From positions 620,001 to 684,000 of the forward strand of contig NZ_JACXXO010000001.1 of assembly GCF_017980685.1 (NCBI RefSeq): 64,000 nt of DNA, read 5' to 3'. Below the pieces are notes generated by a model, which saw only the letters and a list, made by a program, of their open reading frames with translations, did no database searches and was not told the origin of the DNA. The position numbers and the translations under genes were made by a program. Origin of the DNA: Pseudomonas iridis (GTDB lineage: Bacteria; Pseudomonadota; Gammaproteobacteria; Pseudomonadales; Pseudomonadaceae). This document shows, piece after piece, positions 35,223-44,300 of the stretch. Each line of letters starts with the position of its first letter. Positions within the stretch are counted from its first letter, which is position 1.

Positions 35223-37736
35223 ATGCAAAACAACAATAAAGAGCTGACCCTCAGCGCCCCGCTCAGCGGCCCGGTGCTCACGCTCGCCAAAGTCCCGGAC
35301 GCGGTGTTCGCCAGCGGTGCGATGGGCGATGGCATTGCCATCGATCCACTCAACGACACCCTGTATTCGCCATGCGCCGGGGTGATCATTCACGTCGCCC
35401 GCACCGGCCACGCCCTCACCGTGCGCGCCGACAATGGCGCGGAAATCCTTCTGCACCTGGGCCTCGACACCGTTGAACTGAACGGCGAAGGCTTCTCGAT
35501 GCTGGTCAAGGAAGGCGTGCGGGTCAGCAACGGTCAGCCGCTGTTGCGCTACGACCTGGACAAAGTCGGCCAGCAGTGCAAAAGCCTGGTCAGCCTGTTG
35601 ATCCTGACCAACAGCCAGGATTTCCAGGTGCTGCCGATCACCCTGAAAGCGGTGAAAGTCGGTGAGCCGTTGCTGCACATCGTGGCGCGCAACGCTTCGG
35701 CGGCGAATGCGCAAGAGATCGGCGGGCCTGAGGTTAACGGTCATGTGCTTGTCGCGCATCGAGGCGGTGTGCATGCGCGCCCCGCGGCGCTGATTCGTCA
35801 AACGGCGCAAGGTTTCAAAAGCCAGTCGCAGCTGCATTTCGCCGGCAAATCGGCGCCGTGCAACAGCCTGATCGGGTTGATGGCGCTGGCGATCGGCGAG
35901 CAGGATGAAGTGCAAGTCAGCTGTCAGGGACCGGACGCCGAAGCCGCGCTGCAAGCGTTGCTCTGCGCATTGGCCACCGCACTGCCGGATGATCATCACG
36001 CCGCCGCACCTGTGCGCGTTGCATCCCCCAAGCGCCCGGCCGAGGCTGGCGTATTGCAGGGTGTTTGCGCCGCACCGGGTTTGGTCGGTGGGCCATTGTT
36101 TCGTTTGAACACCATCAACTTGCCAGTGGACGCCGGCAATAACGATCTGCTGGAACAGCAGCAGAAACTTGAGACTGCGCTGATTCAGGTGCGCAACGAA
36201 ATCAACGGCACCCTTGCCCAGGCGATAAAACAACGTAACGCCGACGAAGAAGCCATCTTCGCCGCGCATCTGGCATTGCTGGAAGACCCGGCCCTGCTCG
36301 ACGCTGCACAGCAATCCATCGACCAGGGCAGCGCAGCAACGCACGCCTGGAGCCAGTCGATTGATGTCCAGTGCGAAGTGCTGCAACACACCGGCAGCGC
36401 GCTGCTGGCCGAACGCGCCAACGATCTGCGCGACCTCAAGCAACGCGTGTTGCGCGCCCTGCTCGGCGAGGCCTGGCACTACGATGTACCGGCCGGCGCC
36501 ATCGTCGCTGCCCATGAACTGACGCCGTCGGATCTGCTGCAACTCAGCGCGCAAGGTGTGGCCGGTTTGTGCATGGCCGAGGGCGGCGCGACTTCTCACG
36601 TGGCAATTCTGGCGCGCGGCAAAGGTCTGCCATGCATGGTTGCACTAGGTTCAGCACTGCTCGATCAACCGCAAGGCCAAGCGGTGGTGCTGGATGCCGA
36701 TGGCGGTCGGCTCGAACTGACGCCGAGCGCTGATCGAATGGCCGAAGTCCAACAAGCGCAAATCGACCGCCAGCAACGCCGCGATGCGCAGCAAGCCAAA
36801 GCGCATCTGCCGGCCGAAACCCGCAACGGTGTGGGCATCGAAGTCGTCGCCAATGTCGCCTCAAGCGCTGAAGCTGCAGACGCCTTCGCCAACGGCGCCG
36901 ATGGCGTCGGCCTGCTGCGTACCGAATTCCTTTTCGTTGATCGCCAGACCGCACCGGACGTCGAAGAACAACGCTTTGCCTATCAAGCCGTCATCGATGC
37001 GATGGGTGACAAATCAGTGATCATCCGCACCATCGACGTCGGCGGCGACAAGCAACTCGACTATCTGCCGCTGCCCACCGAAGCCAATCCGGTGCTGGGT
37101 CTGCGCGGTATTCGTCTGGCTCAGGCACGGCCGGAAATCCTTGATCAGCAACTGCGCGCGCTGCTGCAAGTCAGCCCGTTGCAGCGTTGCCGGATCCTGT
37201 TGCCGATGGTCACTGAAGTCGATGAGCTGCTGCACATCCGTGATCGCGTCGACGCGTTGTGTCTTGAACTGAACATCACTCAACGCCCGGAAATCGGCGT
37301 GATGATCGAAGTCCCCGCCGCCGCATTGCAAGCCGAGCAACTGGCCGAACACGCAGACTTCCTGTCCATCGGCACCAACGATCTGTCCCAATACACCTTG
37401 GCCATGGATCGCGACCACGCCGGCCTCGCCGCACGGGTCGACGCCTTGCACCCCGCGCTATTGCGCCTGATCGCCATGACCTGCGAAGGCGCGGCGGTGC
37501 ACAAGCGTTGGGTCGGTGTCTGCGGCGCCCTTGCCTCTGACCCGCTGGCGACGCCGGTGTTGATCGGCCTCGGCGTCACCGAATTGTCGGTGAGCCCGGT
37601 GCAGATCGGTGAAATCAAGGATCGCGTGCGTCAGTTGCACCAAGCCGAATGCCAACGCCTCGCCCGCGACCTGCTCAAGCTGAGCAGCGCCGCCGCGGTG
37701 CGTCACGCCTGCCACCAACACTGGCCTCTGCGCTAA
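35223..37736 (+). CDS. nagF: GlcNAc PTS fusion protein EIIA-HPr-EI
   Basis: An 837-residue fusion carrying three phosphotransfer steps. EIIA-Glc-type domain (1-150) has His78 in EILLHLGLDTVEL as phosphosite. HPr domain (about 172-260) has His184 in HRGGVHARPAAL. Enzyme I domain (about 275-835) has His459 in EGGATSHVAILARG and the C-terminal PEP-binding barrel (VGLLRTEFLF, GIMIEVPAA-like block, ICGALASDP). It takes phosphate from PEP and passes it to the IIB domain of the adjacent NagE, making the uptake system independent of a general PTS, which pseudomonads lack. Database entries may call it ptsP. Confidence 0.95.
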   Translation: MQNNNKELTLSAPLSGPVLTLAKVPDAVFASGAMGDGIAIDPLNDTLYSPCAGVIIHVARTGHALTVRADNGAEILLHLGLDTVELNGEGFSMLVKEGVRVSNGQPLLRYDLDKVGQQCKSLVSLLILTNSQDFQVLPITLKAVKVGEPLLHIVARNASAANAQEIGGPEVNGHVLVAHRGGVHARPAALIRQTAQGFKSQSQLHFAGKSAPCNSLIGLMALAIGEQDEVQVSCQGPDAEAALQALLCALATALPDDHHAAAPVRVASPKRPAEAGVLQGVCAAPGLVGGPLFRLNTINLPVDAGNNDLLEQQQKLETALIQVRNEINGTLAQAIKQRNADEEAIFAAHLALLEDPALLDAAQQSIDQGSAATHAWSQSIDVQCEVLQHTGSALLAERANDLRDLKQRVLRALLGEAWHYDVPAGAIVAAHELTPSDLLQLSAQGVAGLCMAEGGATSHVAILARGKGLPCMVALGSALLDQPQGQAVVLDADGGRLELTPSADRMAEVQQAQIDRQQRRDAQQAKAHLPAETRNGVGIEVVANVASSAEAADAFANGADGVGLLRTEFLFVDRQTAPDVEEQRFAYQAVIDAMGDKSVIIRTIDVGGDKQLDYLPLPTEANPVLGLRGIRLAQARPEILDQQLRALLQVSPLQRCRILLPMVTEVDELLHIRDRVDALCLELNITQRPEIGVMIEVPAAALQAEQLAEHADFLSIGTNDLSQYTLAMDRDHAGLAARVDALHPALLRLIAMTCEGAAVHKRWVGVCGALASDPLATPVLIGLGVTELSVSPVQIGEIKDRVRQLHQAECQRLARDLLKLSSAAAVRHACHQHWPLR

Positions 37737-37759
37737 TAACAACAAGAAGGAGAACCGCC

Positions 37760-39475
37760 ATGTATCAACTCTTCATCGAAGGCCTGCAACGCCTGGGCCG
37801 CGCGCTGATGCTGCCGATTGCGATCCTGCCAATCGCCGGCCTGCTGCTGCGTCTGGGTGACACCGATCTGCTGAACATCGCGATCATTCACGACGCCGGC
37901 CAGGTGATCTTCGCCAACCTGGCAATGATCTTCGCCATCGGCATCGCAGTCGGTTTCGCCAAGGACAACAACGGCACGGCGGGCCTGGCCGGGGTGATCG
38001 GTTATCTGGTGATGATATCCACCCTTAAAGTGCTCGATGCGAGCATCAACATGGGCATGCTCGCCGGGATCGTCAGCGGCCTGATGGCCGGCGCACTGTA
38101 CAACCGCTTCAAGGACATCAAGCTGCCGGAGTATCTGGCGTTCTTCGGTGGCCGGCGGTTCGTGCCGATTGTCACCGGGTTCGCGGCCGTCGGCCTGGGC
38201 GTGGTGTTCGGCTACATCTGGCCGCCGATCCAGCACGGCATCAACGCTTTCGGCGCCTTGATGATGGAAAGCGGCAGCATCGGCGCGTTCGTCTTCGGCG
38301 TGTTCAACCGCCTGCTGATCGTCACCGGCCTGCACCACATCCTCAACAACATGGCGTGGTTTGTGTTCGGCAACTTCACCGACCCGACCACCGGGGCACT
38401 GGTGACCGGTGACCTGTCGCGCTACTTCGCCGGCGATCCGAAGGGCGGCCAGTTCATGACCGGCATGTTCCCGATGATGATCTTCGGCCTGCCCGCCGCG
38501 TGCCTGGCGATGTACCGAAACGCCCTGCCGGAACGGCGCAAAGTCATGGGCGGGATTTTCCTGTCGATGGCCCTGACTTCATTCCTGACCGGGGTGACTG
38601 AGCCGATTGAATTCGCCTTCATGTTTCTGGCGCCGCTGCTGTATCTGCTGCATGCGTTGCTGACCGGGTTGTCGATGGCGATCACCAATGCGCTGAATAT
38701 TCATTTGGGCTTTACCTTCTCTGGCGGCTTCATCGACATGATTCTCGGCTGGGGCAAATCCACCAACGGTTGGCTGGTGTTTCCTGTCGGCCTGGCTTAT
38801 GCGGTCGTCTATTACGGAGTGTTTGATTTCTGCATTCGTCGCTTCAATCTGAAAACGCCGGGCCGAGAAGATGTCGCTGTCAGTGAGAAAGCCGTACTGA
38901 CTGAAAACGAGCGCGCCAGTGCCTACATCAAGGCATTGGGCGGCGCTGAAAACCTGCTGACTGTCGGCGCTTGCACCACGCGATTGCGACTGGAGATGGT
39001 TGATCGCAACAAGGCGTCGGATGCTGATCTGAAAGCGCTGGGTGCGATGGCCGTTGTGCGTCCGGGTAAAGGTGGGAGTTTGCAGGTGGTGGTCGGGCCG
39101 CTGGCCGACAGCATTGCCGATGAAATTCGCTTGGCGATGCCGGCATTTGGCCGTGCTGTTATTGCCGAATCTGTTGCAGTTCTCGAAGAGCCAAAAGCAG
39201 TGATGGTCGCGGGCGCCGAGGCACAGAAATGGCTGAATGCCCTGGGCGGCGGCGCCAATGTGCTGCAACTGGATTGCATTGCCATGAGCCGGATTCGTCT
39301 GTTGCTGGCGGATGGCAAAGCACTGTCCGAGGCGCAGTTGAAAGAGCTGGGTTGTCAGGGTGTCAGCCAGTTGGAAGGTGGGGTTTGGCATTTGCTGGTG
39401 GGGGATAAGGCCGCGAGTTTGAGCGGGGCGATTGAGGCTTTGGTCAGTCGCAGTGAGGTGAGTGCCAAGGTTTAG
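37760..39475 (+). CDS. nagE: GlcNAc-specific PTS transporter EIIC-EIIB with a second IIB-like domain
   Basis: A 571-residue permease. The EIIC domain (1-360) has the GLHHILNNM loop (His192/193) and the ITEP-type motif VTEPIEF at 279-285. The first EIIB domain (about 385-460) carries the phospho-cysteine Cys405 in GACTTRLRL. A second EIIB-like unit (about 485-560) has Ala508 where the active cysteine should be (CIAMSRIRL), so it cannot carry phosphate at that site. ATG 37760 follows AAGGAG with a good spacer; a longer frame overlapping nagF is unlikely. Final gene of the nag operon. Confidence 0.94.
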   Translation: MYQLFIEGLQRLGRALMLPIAILPIAGLLLRLGDTDLLNIAIIHDAGQVIFANLAMIFAIGIAVGFAKDNNGTAGLAGVIGYLVMISTLKVLDASINMGMLAGIVSGLMAGALYNRFKDIKLPEYLAFFGGRRFVPIVTGFAAVGLGVVFGYIWPPIQHGINAFGALMMESGSIGAFVFGVFNRLLIVTGLHHILNNMAWFVFGNFTDPTTGALVTGDLSRYFAGDPKGGQFMTGMFPMMIFGLPAACLAMYRNALPERRKVMGGIFLSMALTSFLTGVTEPIEFAFMFLAPLLYLLHALLTGLSMAITNALNIHLGFTFSGGFIDMILGWGKSTNGWLVFPVGLAYAVVYYGVFDFCIRRFNLKTPGREDVAVSEKAVLTENERASAYIKALGGAENLLTVGACTTRLRLEMVDRNKASDADLKALGAMAVVRPGKGGSLQVVVGPLADSIADEIRLAMPAFGRAVIAESVAVLEEPKAVMVAGAEAQKWLNALGGGANVLQLDCIAMSRIRLLLADGKALSEAQLKELGCQGVSQLEGGVWHLLVGDKAASLSGAIEALVSRSEVSAKV

Positions 39476-39498
39476 ACGTCTGGTGTCTGGACTGGCCT

Positions 39499-39566
39499 CA
39501 TCGCTGGCAAGCCAGCTCCCACAGGGGCATGTGTTTCAAACTGTGGGAGCAAGCCTGCTGGCGATG
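39499..39566. repeat. REP doublet, family B/A hybrid
   Basis: Left arm CATCGCTGGCAAGCCAGCTC (family B), right arm CTGTGGGAGCAAGCCTGCTGGCGATG, a partial mixture of families A and B. It lies between the converging nagE and DUF6124 genes. Confidence 0.8.
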
Positions 39567-39582
39567 CACGGTGACACGGTCG

Positions 39583-39942
39583 TCAGGTTTGCGGGTCGAC
39601 TCGATCCAGCGCTCGGTTTACCACCAGCTCGGCGAGCATGACGATTTGCTGGATGCCTAACGCCGTACTGCGCTGAGAACCGCTTAGCTCATTGGCGAAG
39701 TTGCTGGCGGCGGTGCTGGCGCTGGCCAACGATTCAACGGCGTGAGCGAGCAGGCTTTCAGTGTCGACCTGCGGGCAGACCATGAACATGGTGCTCGGTC
39801 GTCGGGGCTTGGCGGGTTCGGGGCACAGATAGAAGTCGAGGGCGCGCTTGATGGCTTCGCGGTTTCGGGCCTGCTCTTCGGCGCGCAGGGCCTCTTCGAG
39901 TGGGGTTTTGGTTTCGGGTGGGTCGGGGACGGGCTTGGTCAT
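39583..39942 (-). CDS. DUF6124 family protein
   Basis: A 119-residue protein, rich in charge at the N-terminus (KPVPDPPETKTPLEEAL), with a central FMVCPQVDTESLLAHAVESLASASTAA segment and a helical LSGSQRSTALGIQQIVMLAELVVNRALD end. This pattern is the Pseudomonas-restricted DUF6124 family (related to DUF3077), whose function is unknown and which often occurs in several copies per genome. No signal peptide or membrane span. The start codon at 39942 has only a weak GAG-type ribosome-binding site, and an unusually long, potentially structured leader of about 245 nt precedes it. Confidence 0.8.
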   Translation of the reverse strand: MTKPVPDPPETKTPLEEALRAEEQARNREAIKRALDFYLCPEPAKPRRPSTMFMVCPQVDTESLLAHAVESLASASTAASNFANELSGSQRSTALGIQQIVMLAELVVNRALDRVDPQT

Positions 39943-39983
39943 TGCAATGATCTCTAATCAAATGATTGAAGCCATCACTGGTC

Positions 39984-40163
39984 GTTTCTCACGCGACGAA
40001 GAGGTGGCAGCTATGTGCGGAGTGAGAAACCGGTAAGAGATCAACCCGGCCGAACCGAAGTCCGCCCGCACACAGCCGCCATAGAACATTACCGGCAGCA
40101 AATGAGCTGGCGGCGATTATGGTGCTACTGACGTTTGATTAAAACCTCTTACCGGGTTCTCAC
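39984..40163 (-). promoter_or_regulatory. Structured leader of the DUF6124 gene with competing stems (candidate RNA switch or ncRNA)
   Basis: On the minus strand GGCGGCTGTGTGCGG (40080-40066) pairs fully over 15 bp with CCGCACATAGCTGCC (40020-40006), including two G-U pairs that would be C-A mismatches in plus-strand RNA. The first arm can instead pair with GCCGCCA (40114-40108). The loop segment CTCTTACCGGTTTCTCAC (40039-40022) is complementary at 17 of 18 positions to GTGAGAACCCGGTAAGAG (40163-40146), and its end also to GTGAGAAAC (39992-39984). These pairings exclude one another. Confidence 0.45.
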
Positions 40164-40193
40164 ACCCGATCACCGATTCGCGGTGACAACAAA

Positions 40194-40222
40194 AGACTAG
40201 AGACCTGACGTCCGACGGACAA
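40194..40222 (-). promoter_or_regulatory. Candidate promoter of the DUF6124 leader
   Basis: On the minus strand TTGTCC (40222-40217), 17 bp, TAGTCT (40199-40194). It would start the RNA near 40186, just before a small CACCG/CGGTG hairpin and the competing stems. Confidence 0.35.
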
Positions 40223-40284
40223 CCTGAAAACCTTGTGGGAAGGTTCGGGTTATTAGACACATCGTTAAACAGCCAAAAGCAAAC

Positions 40285-40377
40285 CCTCACCCTAGCCCTC
40301 TCCCAAAGGGAGAGGGGACTGACCGAGGTGTTTGGGCGAGATACGCCGACGTGAAATACCGAGCCAAACTCAGGTTT
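40285..40377. repeat. CCCTC-type extragenic repeat, copy 2
   Basis: CCCTCACCCTAGCCCTCTCC opposed by GGGAGAGGGG, then a tail whose reverse complement (CTCGGTATTTCACGTCGGCG, ACACCTCGGTCA) matches the tail of the copy at 29100-29225. Confidence 0.65.
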
Positions 40378-40503
40378 TGAAAGCCCACAAATCGGCCCCC
40401 TCACCCCAAACCAAACTCAGATCTGAAAGCCCACAAATGGGCCCCCTCTCCACGAGCCAAACTCAAGTTTGAAAAGCCCAAAAATCGGTCCCCTCTCCCT
40501 CGG
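40364..40503. repeat. Tandem repeat, three units of 46-47 bp
   Basis: Units begin CCAAACTCA at 40364, 40411 and 40457. Each contains GAAAGCCCA (GAAAAGCCCA in the third), AAAT.GG and a C-rich CCCCTC end that repeats the edge of the adjoining CCCTC palindrome. The copies differ at several positions and contain small inner palindromes (for example AACTCAGATCTGA). Confidence 0.7.
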
Positions 40504-40639
40504 AAGAGGGCTGGGCGGGCGGCGTTCCGATGAGGCGCAGCCCCAACACAGAACGAAAGCCGATCCCATGCTTTTCCACCACTCAACAGGATGAGCGTTA
40601 GCTCGGCTGCAGCTCTTGATCTTGATTCACCGACCCCGT

Positions 40640-40925
40640 CGGCAGGCTGAGCGGAGGGATTCATCCGGGGGTGGGAGCGCAGCGACCGTTTGGCGAAGCC
40701 AAACACATCGAGAGGAGGTGCAGCGAAGCAAACCGGAGACGATGCCCCCCGGATCAATCCCGGAGCGAAGGAACCCCGAGCCTCAGCGAGTGGGCCGAAC
40801 GTTGGGGCAAGCGTTTTTGGTTACTTTTGAGGCGTTTGTCAAAAGTGACCCGCCGTAAGGGCGGAACCGCCAGCCGCAGCACCCGAAGAAACGGATATTC
40901 AGACAGCCAGCCAGAACATGGTCGC
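40640..40925. repeat. Long Pseudomonas-type extragenic element
   Basis: A stretch with blocks GGGAGCGCAGCGACCGTTTG, a TTTGGCGAAGCCAAA hairpin, GAGCGAAGGAACCCCGAGCC and the complementary pair TTACTTTTGA / TCAAAAGTGA followed by CCGCCGTAAGGGCGGAA. I know near-identical blocks from many Pseudomonas intergenic regions. Frames of 80-100 codons cross it but look non-coding. The exact borders are uncertain. Confidence 0.55.
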
Positions 40926-40937
40926 CTGTCAGGGCGC

Positions 40938-40963
40938 CATCGCTGGCAAGCCAGCTCCCACAG
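40938..40963. repeat. Single REP unit, family B
   Basis: CATCGCTGGCAAGCCAGCTC plus CCACAG, without an inverted partner. Confidence 0.75.
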
Positions 40964-40996
40964 TGGGATGAGTTAACACACAAAATCGCAGGCAAC

Positions 40997-41031
40997 AAAA
41001 AACCCGCAGACAATCACTCATCTGCGGGTTT
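40997..41031 (-). terminator. Intrinsic terminator after the YqfO-like gene
   Basis: AACCCGCAGA/TCTGCGGGTT 10-bp stem with a 10-nt loop. On the minus strand six T follow. It ends the purL-yqfO transcript. Confidence 0.85.
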
Positions 41032-41052
41032 CCTGTTCAGCAGCGCAGAAGA

Positions 41053-41364
41053 TCAGAAATCTTCCAGCCGCCACACTTCATAAGCCGGCGTCTCGTACGG
41101 ATGACTAAGCTTCAAAGCCGCCACAACAGCAACAATCAACTCATCCGCAACAACAAGCTCAACCTTCCATTCCTCAACCTGCTCGACCCGCCCCGCCTCA
41201 CCGATGAACGGCTGACTACCGTCCAAAGGCCGAAACTGACCAGACCCGAGCACCTGCCAGGCACAGTGGTCATAGTCACCGATCCGCCCACCACCGGCAG
41301 CGAACACAGCCCCTTTGACCACCTCGACATGACTGTCAGGAACGAAAAACGCCAGCTTGTACAC
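41053..41364 (-). CDS. YqfO/NIF3-like small protein
   Basis: A 103-residue protein reading YKLAFFVPDSHVEVVK at the start, an AAGGGRIGDYDHCAWQ centre and SHPYETPAYEVW at the end. This is the PII/CutA-like middle insert of NIF3/YqfO proteins, existing alone in many proteobacteria; the HPYETP signature is diagnostic. Function is unknown, a trimeric metal- or ligand-binding role is possible. GTG 41364 is preferred (GAGG upstream) although a TTG 18 nt earlier is in frame. It lies directly after purL, whose last codons it nearly touches. Confidence 0.82.
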   Translation of the reverse strand: MYKLAFFVPDSHVEVVKGAVFAAGGGRIGDYDHCAWQVLGSGQFRPLDGSQPFIGEAGRVEQVEEWKVELVVADELIVAVVAALKLSHPYETPAYEVWRLEDF

Positions 41365-41369
41365 AGGCC

Positions 41370-44300
41370 TCAGTTCACCCAAACGCGAGCATTACGGAAC
41401 ATACGCATCCAAGGTGCGTCTTCATTCCAGTCTTCCGAACGCCACGAGTTCTGCACGGCACGGAACACACGTTCCGGGTGCGGCATCATGATCGTCACAC
41501 GGCCATCACGGCTGGTGAGACCGGTAATCCCGCGCGGCGAACCGTTCGGGTTGGCCGGATACGATTCAGTGACCTTGCCGTGGTTGTCGACGAAACGCAT
41601 CGCCACGCAACCGGACAGATCGGCTTCCAGCAGTGCTTCTTCGCTGGAGAACTCGGCGTGACCTTCACCATGAGCGATGGCGATCGGCATACGCGAACCG
41701 GCCATGCCTTGCAGGAAGATCGAGTTCGACTCCTGAACCTGCACCATCGCCACACGCGCTTCGAACTGCTCGGAGCGGTTGCGCACGAAATGCGGCCAGA
41801 ACTCGCTGCCCGGAATCAGCTCGTGGAGGTTGGACATCATCTGGCAACCGTTGCACACGCCGAGGGTGAAGCTGTCGTTGCGCTCGAAGAAACCCTGGAA
41901 CGCATCGCGGGCGCGGCTGTTGAACAGTGCCGACTTGGCCCAGCCCTCACCGGCGCCGAGTACGTCGCCGTAGGAGAAACCGCCGCAAGCCACCAGGCCT
42001 TTGAACTCGTTCAGGTCGACACGGCCGGCCAGAATGTCGCTCATGTGCACGTCGATCGCGTTGAAACCGGCGCGGTCGAACGCGGCGGCCATTTCCACCT
42101 GACCGTTGACGCCCTGCTCACGCAGCACGGCAACCTGTGGGCGAATGCCTTTCTTGATGTAAGGCGCGGCGATGTCCTGATTGACGTCGTAGCTCAGCTT
42201 GACGCTCAGGCCCGGGTTGTCTTCTTCGAGCAGCACGTCGAACTCTTGTTCGGCGCAGTCGGCGTTGTCGCGCAGACGCTGGATCTGGTAGCTGGTCTCA
42301 GCCCAGGTACGTTGCAGCAAACGACGCTGGCCTTCGAACACGGTGTCACCGTTGAAGGTGATGTTGATCTGGCCGTTGTTCATTGGCTGACCGATCACCG
42401 ACACGCAGTCGCCCAGACCGGCAGCGCTGAACTGCGCGAGGATATCCGGCGTGGCGTCCTGACGAACCTGGATCACCGCACCCAGTTCTTCGTTGAACAG
42501 GATCGCGGCGATGTCAGCCGAGGTTTCAGCCAAACCGTCAAGGTTCAGGCTCAGACCGCAGTGACCGGCGAAGGCCATTTCCACGACGCTGGTCAGCAGA
42601 CCACCGTCGGAACGGTCGTGGTAAGCCAGCAGGTGACCGTCGGCGTTGAGGCCCTGGATCACGGCGAAGAAGGCTTTGAGATCTTCAGCATCATCGACGT
42701 CCGGCGCTTGCGAGCCGAGCTTGCCGTTCACCTGAGCGAGGATCGAGGCGCCCATGCGGTTCTGACCGCGACCGAGGTCGATCAGGATCAGGTCGGTGGT
42801 GCCCTTGTCCATGCGCAGTTCCGGGGTCAGGGTCTGACGGATGTCAGCCACTGGCGCGAAACCGGTCACGATCAACGACATCGGCGAGGTCACGGTTTTT
42901 TCTTCACCGTTGTCATTCCAGCGCGTGGCCATGGACATCGAGTCCTTGCCCACCGGAATGGTGATGCCCAGCTCAGGGCACAGTTCCATGCCGACCGCTT
43001 TCACGGTGTCGTACAGACGTGCATCTTCTCCAGGGTGGCCGGCAGCGGACATCCAGTTCGCCGACAGTTTGATGTCGGAGATCTTGTTGATGCGCGAAGC
43101 GGCAATGTTGGTCAGGGTTTCACCGATGGCCATGCGGCCCGACGCCGGAGCGTCCAGCAGAGCCAGCGGAGTGCGCTCGCCCATCGCCATCGCTTCACCG
43201 GTGTAAACGTCGAAACTGGTGGCGGTCACGGCAACGTCGGCCACCGGAACCTGCCATGGGCCGACCATTTGGTCACGGGCAACGAGGCCGGTGATGGTGC
43301 GGTCGCCGATGGTGATCAGGAAGCTCTTGCTCGCAACAGCCGGGTGATGCAGAACGCGTTCGATGCTTTCGGTGATGTCGAGATTCGACGGATCGAAGTC
43401 ATCACCCAACTCGGCTTCACGAACAACCGAACGGTGCATGCGCGGGGCTTTGCCCAGCAACACTTCCAGTGGCATGTCCACCGGGTTGTTACCGAAGTGG
43501 CTGTCGGTGACGGTCAGTTGCGGTTCGGCGGTGGCTTCACCCACGACGGCAAACGGGCAACGCTCACGTTCGCAAATCGCCTGGAAGCGCGCGAAGTCTT
43601 CAGGGCCCACGGCCAGCACGTAGCGTTCCTGGGATTCGTTACTCCAGATTTCGTGCGGGGCCATGCCCGGCTCGTCGTTTGGAATATTGCGCAGTTCGAA
43701 ACGGCCACCGCGCTCGCCATCGTTGACCAGTTCCGGGAAGGCGTTGGACAGACCGCCCGCGCCGACGTCGTGGATGAAGCTGATCGGGTTCTTGTCACCC
43801 AATTGCCAGCAACGGTCGATCACTTCCTGGCAACGACGCTCCATCTCAGGGTTTTCACGCTGTACGGAAGCGAAGTCCAGATCCGCCGAGCTGGTGCCGG
43901 TGGCCATGGAGGAAGCCGCGCCGCCGCCCAGACCGATCAACATCGCCGGGCCGCCGAGCACGATCAGCTTGGAGCCAACGACGATTTCGCCTTTCTTGAC
44001 GTGTTCTTCGCGAATGTTACCCATACCGCCGGCCAGCATGATCGGCTTGTGGTAACCGCGAACTTCGTCACCGTGCGGCGTGGTAATCGATTGTTCGAAG
44101 GTACGGAAGTAACCCGTCAGGGCCGGACGACCGAATTCGTTGTTGAACGCGGCGCCGCCGAGCGGGCCTTCGATCATGATGTCGAGGGCCGTAACGATGC
44201 GCTCAGGCTTGCCGTACGGCACTTCCCACGGCTGTTCGAAGCCCGGGATCTGCAGGTTGGATACGGTGAAACCGGTGAGGCCAGCCTTTGGCTTGGCGCC

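Larger units (their letters stand above)
39943..41052. other. Repeat-rich gene-free region between DUF6124 and the YqfO-like gene
   Basis: About 1.1 kb without a supported gene. From left to right it holds the structured DUF6124 leader and its candidate promoter (to 40222), a weak hairpin at 40221-40251 (AACCTT/AAGGTT), a C-rich palindromic repeat with its tail, a three-copy tandem repeat, an extended Pseudomonas-type extragenic element with a GTGACCCGCCGTAAGGGCGG block, a REP unit and the purL-side terminator. Confidence 0.7.

Noticed and set aside
40616..40976. Frames of 80 and 101 codons in the extragenic element
   Set aside because: They run over a repeat known from non-coding contexts; no ribosome-binding site and Arg/Ser-rich composition.
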